DNA of 64,000 nt from Sophora flavescens (taxonomy: Eukaryota > Streptophyta > Magnoliopsida > Fabales > Fabaceae), in assembly GCA_030762895.1 (NCBI GenBank), contig CM061062.1:232923879-232987878 (forward strand). The letters are read 5' to 3'. Numbering within the stretch: position 1 is the stretch's first letter; the number at the start of each line of letters is the position of its first letter. The notes under the pieces are model-generated. The model had not been told where the DNA came from. It made no database searches and was given only the letters and a program-made list of their open reading frames with translations. Below, one piece after another: positions 59,346 through 64,000 of the stretch. The position numbers and the translations under genes were made by a program.

Positions 59346-60126
59346 GTGCAATGCCGTGACCACTAGAAGCGGTAGAGTGCTGGAATCTAACAGGGCGCAC
59401 CTAGTTCTCCTGAAGTTGAGGTCTCGAACCATCCACATGTTGAGGAAGAACAACCTTGAGAAAGAAGAGGAGTTAGAAAGAGGTAAGGCACCTGAGCAAG
59501 GAGGGAGGTTAAAGCTTGTAGATGAAGAGTTCCGTAGAAAGAAGTGGGTAGAGCCCAAGGACCTCCCGTCCCTACATGAAGGTACCATATCCGGAAAGAT
59601 TGAAGAAGCCTCAACAAGATAAACAGTTCAACAGATTCCTTGATGTCTTCCGCAAGCTTCAAATTAACATCCCATTTGCGGAAGCCCTGGAACAAATGCC
59701 ATCGTATGCCCTATTTATGAAGGAGCTTCTCACCAAGAAGCGGAGAATTGTGGATGAGGAGATGGTTGCTTTGACCGAGGAGTGTAGTGCCATTCTTCGA
59801 GAAAACTCCCTCCAAAGTTGAAGGATCCCGTTCCTTTTCGATACCGTGTACTATTGGGGAGATGAATATAGGGAAGGCATTATGTGATCTAGGGGCAAGC
59901 ATCAACTTGATGCCCCTCTCCATGATGAGGAAGTTGGGAATTAAGGAAGCCAAGGATACACGGATGTCACTCCAACTGGCCGATCGCTCCATCAAATACC
60001 CCTATGGGGTTGTTGAAGACTTGCTAGTGAAGGTGGACAAATTCATATTTCCGAGATTTTGTGGTGCTTGATATGGATGAAGACGCCGAGATCCCTCTCA
60101 TATTGGGTAGGCCTTTCTTGGCCACA
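59346..60126 (+). pseudogene. Element C protease region
   Basis: TTRSGRVLE (59359) opens the usual linker. The aspartic protease follows with ALCDLGASINLMPLS (catalytic Asp codon at 59886, DLGAS variant typical of Athila-like elements). After a frameshift near 60055 comes IPLILGRPFLATG (about 60090-60126). Earlier frames (59576-59821) read YPERLKKPQQDKQFNRFLD, the normal pre-protease segment. At least two frameshifts. Confidence 0.85.
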
Positions 60127-61420
60127 GGGCGTGCTTTGATTGATGTGCAACAAGGGAAGCTCACCCTCCGCGTGCAAGATGAGAATGTAGTCTTCAATGT
60201 CTTTGAAGCAATGAAGCACCCTGTGGAGAGGTCGGAAGTGTACCGGGTGGATTTTGTGGATGGTATTGTCAAGGAAGAGACCACTAGAGGAGCCCATGGT
60301 TCTGCACTTGCACAAGTGTTGGTAAAATCCCATGGTGATGATAGTGAGGAAGAAGACCCCTTGGGGGACGAGGACTATCTTGAATCTTTGAAACAGATGG
60401 AAGCCTTACCAAGTCTCCCAAGGGATGAATATGCAAAGGAGAAACTCAACAAGGAAGGCAATGAGGAAGATGGAAAGACACCGGAGTTGAAGCAACTCCC
60501 AAATCACTTGAGGTATGCATTCTTGGGGAGGAGGGACAACATCCAGGTGATCATTAGCAATGCCTTGAGAAAGGATGAAGAGGAGAAGCTGTTGAGAGTT
60601 CTTAGGGAACACAAATCCGCCATTGGGTGGAAGATTTCGGACCTAAAAGGTATAAGCCCTTCCCTATGCATGCATAAAATCTTGATGGAGGATGGTTATA
60701 AGTCGGTGGTTCAACCACAGAGACGGCTAAACCCCATCATGAAAGAAGTCATGCGTAAGGAAGTGATTAAGCTTTTAGACACCGGAATCATCTACCCAAT
60801 CTCGGATAGCAACTGGGTTAGTCCGATTCATGTGGTCCCAAAGAAGGGTGGAACAACCGTGGTGGCCAATGAAAACAATGAATTGATCCCAACAAGAACC
60901 ATCACGGGGTGGAGAGTGTGCATCGACTACAGAAGATTAAATGAAGCAACAAGGAAGGATCATTTCCCTCTCCCCTTCATAGATCAAATGCTTGAGAGGT
61001 TAGCCGGATATGAGTACTACTGTTTCTTGGATGGTTACTCCGGCTATAACCAGATTGTGGTGGATCCTCAAGACCAAGAGAAGACGGCTTTCACTTGTCC
61101 GTATGGAGTCTTTGCCTACAGGAGGATGCCCTTTGGATTGTGCAACGCCCGCTACTTTCCAAAGGTGCATGCTCTCTATTTTCTCGGACATGGTGGAGAG
61201 ATGCATTGAGGTGTTCATGGATGACTTCTCGGTCTTTGGGACCTCCTATGACAACTGTTTGAAGAACTTGACCTTGGTGCTTAAAAGGTGCCAAGATACT
61301 AACCTTGTGCTCAATCTGGGAGAAATGCCACTTCATGGTCAAGGAAGGTATAGTCTTAGGGCACAAAGTCTCCCAACGGGGATTGAGGTTGATAGGGGCG
61401 AAGATTGAGTTGATTGAGAA
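60127..61420 (+). pseudogene. Element C reverse transcriptase
   Basis: RRLNPIMKEVMRKEVIKLLD (60720 on), WVSPIHVVPKKGG, GWRVCIDYRRLN, FPLPFIDQMLERLAG, FLDGYSGYNQI and YRRMPFGLCNA are the canonical Ty3/gypsy RT motifs. A frameshift near 61150 then moves ATFQRCM and the active-site box VFMDDFSVFG (FMDD at 61214-61225) to the next frame, and another near 61315 precedes KCHFMVKEGIVLGH. The enzyme copies element RNA to DNA; this copy is interrupted. Confidence 0.92.
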
Positions 61421-62150
61421 GCTGCCCCCACCAACCAATGTGAAGGGGGTGAGGAGTTTTTTGGGGCATGCCGGGTTCTACCGGAGATTCATCAAAGACT
61501 TCTCCAAAATCGCAAGGCCGCTTTGCGACCTTCTTGTGAAGGATGTATCCTTTGATTTTAATGATTCTTGTTTAAATGCCTTCACCGTTTTGAAAAATAT
61601 GCTTGTCACCGCACCCATAATCACTGCACCTAATTGGAATTTGCCATTTGAAATCATGTGTGATGCTAGTGATTATGCGGTGGGGGCTGTTTTGGGGCAG
61701 AGGGTGGAAAAATTAGCCCGTGTTATTTATTATGCAAGTAAGGTTTTGAATGAGGCACAAGCTAATTATTCCACCATTGAAAAAGAACTACTTGCTGTGG
61801 TGTTTGCTTTGGATAAGTTTAGATCCTACATCGTGGGGTCTAAGATTGTGGTTTTCACTGATCATGCGGCCATAAAACACTTGATGACAAAACAAGAGGC
61901 CAAACCAAGATTAATTCGGTGGATTCTTCTTTTGCAGGAATTTGATCTCGAGATTAAGGACAGGAAGGGATCTGACAATGGGGTGGCGGACCACTTATCT
62001 AGGTTGGTCAATCCCGACACCGAGGAGGAATTGTTAGACATCAAGGAAGAGTTTCCCGATGAAAAGCTGTTTGCACTTATTGAAAATTCCCCTCCTTGGT
62101 TCGCGGATATGGCCAACTTCAAGTCTTCAAATGTGGTTCCGCAAGGTTGG
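61421..62150 (+). pseudogene. Element C RNase H
   Basis: GVRSFLGHAGFYRRFIKDFS leads into RNase H: FEIMCDASDYAVGAVLG (catalytic Asp codon at 61662), STIEKELLAVVFALDKFR (catalytic Glu), VFTDHAAIKHL (Asp) and SDNGVADHLSRL. All catalytic acids of the RT-linked RNase H are present in this uninterrupted portion. Confidence 0.9.
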
Positions 62151-63368
62151 ACTAATCAACAGAGAAAGAAATTCTTCTCGGATGCAAAATATTATGTGTG
62201 GGAGGACCCCTATCTCTTCAAGCAGTGCTCGGATGGGATCCTCAGGAGGTGCATTCCCCATGACCAAATCGGAAACGTGTTGTGGCATTGTCATAGCTCG
62301 GATTACGGTGGGCACTATGGGGGAAAGAAGACTGCAGAAAAGATCCTCCAAAGTGGTTTCTTTTGGCCAACGCTCTTCAAGGATGCCTACACCTTTGTTG
62401 AAAACTGTGATCGTTGCCAAAGGGGCTGGCAATATTTCTAAGCGGCATGAACTCCCCTTGAATTGCATGCTCAAGTAGAGCTCTTTGATGTTTGGGGGAT
62501 AGATTTCATGGGACCATTCCCACCCTCTTTCTCTTACCAATACATTTTGGTGGTGTGGACTATGTGGTCGAAGTGGGTGGAGGCAATCCCAACAACCACA
62601 GATGATGCGCGGGTAGTCATGAATTTCTTGAGGCGCAATATCTTCTCTAGGTTTGGGGTTCCAAGAGTGTTGATCAGTGATGGGGGATCCCACTTCTGTA
62701 ACAAGCAAATGCATAAGCTTCTCGAGAAGTATGGGGTCAAGCACAGAGTCTCTACTCCCTATCACCCCCAAACAAATGGGCAAGCAGAGGTATCCAACCG
62801 TGAGTTGAAGCGCATTCTCGAGAAAACCGTCAACTCCTCACGGAAGGACTGGTCAAGGAAATTGGATGATGCCCTATGGGCTTATAGGACCGCCTTCAAG
62901 ACTCCAATTGGAAGGTCTCCCTACAATTTGGTGTTCGGAAAGGCATGCCACCTACCAGTGGAGTTGGAGGAGAAATCTTATTGGGCAATAAGGGAGCTCA
63001 ACTTTGACTTGACAAAGGCCGGAGAGAAGAGGTTGTTGGACTTGAATGAGCTGTCTGAGATCCGCATGCAAGCTTATGAGAACGCGAGAATCTACAAGGA
63101 GCGGACGAAAGCATGGCATGACAAGCACATCTTGCCTAGGAGGTTCGAGGCCGGGCAATTGGTGCTTCTGTATAATTCAAGGTTGAGGCTCTTCCCTGGG
63201 AAGCTGAAATCAAGATGGTCGGGACCATACAAGATCCTACAAGTCTTCCCTCATGGGGCAGTGGAATTAGAAGGGACCTCTAGCAACTTCAAGGTGAACG
63301 GGCACAGGTTAAAGCATTATCATGGGGAGTCAATCCCAACTGGAAAGCAAGTGTTTCTTCTGAATTAA
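62151..63368 (+). pseudogene. Element C integrase
   Basis: The N-terminal zinc domain has H, H and C-x2-C (WHCHSSDYGGHYGGKKT, FFW, CDRCQR; 62280-62420), broken by a frameshift just after CQR. The core is open from 62463: WGIDFMGPF (Asp14), LISDGGSHF (Asp73) and PQTNGQAEVSNRELK (Glu109). There are 35 residues between the last two, the DD35E signature. A C-terminal tail follows with RWSGPYKI and EGTSSNFKVNGHRLKHY. It ends at 63368. Integrase joins the DNA copy to the genome. Only the zinc domain/core junction is broken. Confidence 0.92.
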
Positions 63369-64000
63369 CCCTCTGGGGTGACTTGAGTCAGGCTCGGGAC
63401 GTTAAACAAGCGCTACTTGGGAGGCAACCCAAGCTAGGTACCCTCTCTTTTCCTCACTCTTGTTTTTGTTTTTGTTTTTTTGAGTTTGTTTTGTTTTTGT
63501 TTGTCACTCTTGAATAATTTGAGAAGATCAAGAGTTGTTGTATGAAAGTCGTGTCGGCAAGCTTGTTGGATGTTAATTGAATTGAGCATGATTGATTGCA
63601 TGAATTACTTGATCATTGATGATTTCCCCTAGGTTCAAGTAATAGAAAAGTTGATCCCCACTAAAAATTAAAAATTGAACTCTGAGATGTATTATGATTG
63701 CTTGATTTATGATAAGTTTGGGGTGAAGGGGTGCACACACTAGGAATCGTATCTCGGTCAAACAATTTGCAAAATGTCCAGGTGATGAATTTGAGCCTCC
63801 AACTCTGTTTTTGAACGTGAGAATCACTGTTAAGTTGCACTTTCCCGAATTTGCTTGAATCTCTATATGGTTTGCATGATTATGTGTTGCATCAAATGAT
63901 TTAGGCAATATTCTTTGAATTAACTACTTGGCCTGAAATGAACCATCCCTAATGCATGTTCCCTAGTTAGCCAAATTGAGCCCAATTGACCTATTGTTTC
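63369..64000 (+). other. Element C, 3' non-coding region (partial)
   Basis: It contains GACGTTAAACAAGCGCTACT and GGGAGGCAACCCA, a block I associate with Athila-type elements after integrase. Then 63500-63990 is clearly homologous to 44535-45020 of B and 8765-9250 of A. Confidence 0.8.

Larger units (their letters stand above)
56171..64000 (+). mobile_element. Element C: Athila-like Ty3/gypsy retrotransposon, cut by window end
   Basis: The 5' LTR starts TGATAAGCCTCTGG at 56171. A tRNA-Asp primer site follows at 57736, then gag, protease, RT, RNase H and integrase in Ty3/gypsy order (58.0-63.4 kb), then a 3' non-coding region homologous to those of A and B. The 3' LTR is outside the window. 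Frames are shifted at least six times. No envelope-like frame is seen in the part visible. Confidence 0.92.

Overview
The window is plant nuclear DNA, most likely from a legume. It is AT-rich, has intron-containing dicot-type genes, and is packed with nested retrotransposons and with MITEs of kinds I associate with Fabaceae. The legume assignment is inference. Only two host genes look intact. One is a single-exon gene for the minor-spliceosome protein U11/U12-31K (21679-22458, +). The other is an eight-coding-exon gene for a RING/TPR protein matching NCA1 (NO CATALASE ACTIVITY 1; 37624 down to 30205, - strand, predicted 364 aa), whose introns have taken several MITE insertions. A subtilase pseudogene (about 26353-23808, -) lies between them.

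Layout: 1-910 is the end of a CACTA-type element built of short inverted repeats. From about 1735 to 20460 there is one LINE (- strand), split by two LTR-type insertions whose 5-bp target duplications match exactly and across which the LINE frame resumes: 2265-5059 and 5821-19747. The second is itself split by a non-autonomous LTR retrotransposon, here called element A (6710-11991, -), and by a relative of its host (13880-17761, -). 20461-30200 carries U11/U12-31K, the subtilase pseudogene and several MITEs. 30205-38400 is NCA1. 39170-50028 is a decayed Ty1/copia element (-) split inside its integrase by element B (41824-47167, +), a sister of A. 50440-50948 is another LINE scrap. 53414-56160 holds CACTA/PTTA transposase remnants. 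56171 to the window end is element C, an Athila-like Ty3/gypsy element (+) with gag, protease, RT, RNase H and integrase, all frameshifted.

The most interesting system is the A/B/C family. A and B have complete LTRs (1187 and 1259 bp, equal within each element), a tRNA-Asp primer site and no pol. Each carries one long open frame for an unfamiliar protein: a tyrosine/proline-rich start, a Gln-rich segment, two related cysteine modules (C-x2-C-x5-C-x2-C) and a conserved C-terminal domain. Their LTR starts, primer site and 3' non-coding region resemble those of C, so C-type elements are the likely source of replication enzymes. In all three families the U3 promoter is loaded with GC-rich palindromes (TCGC-N3-GCGA) arranged in pairs 19-20 bp apart just upstream of a TATA box. 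A second palindrome pair (TCACGGCC-T-GGCCGTGA plus TCACGGCCGTGA) is repeated in C and reappears almost unchanged in the otherwise unrelated element at 13880-17761.
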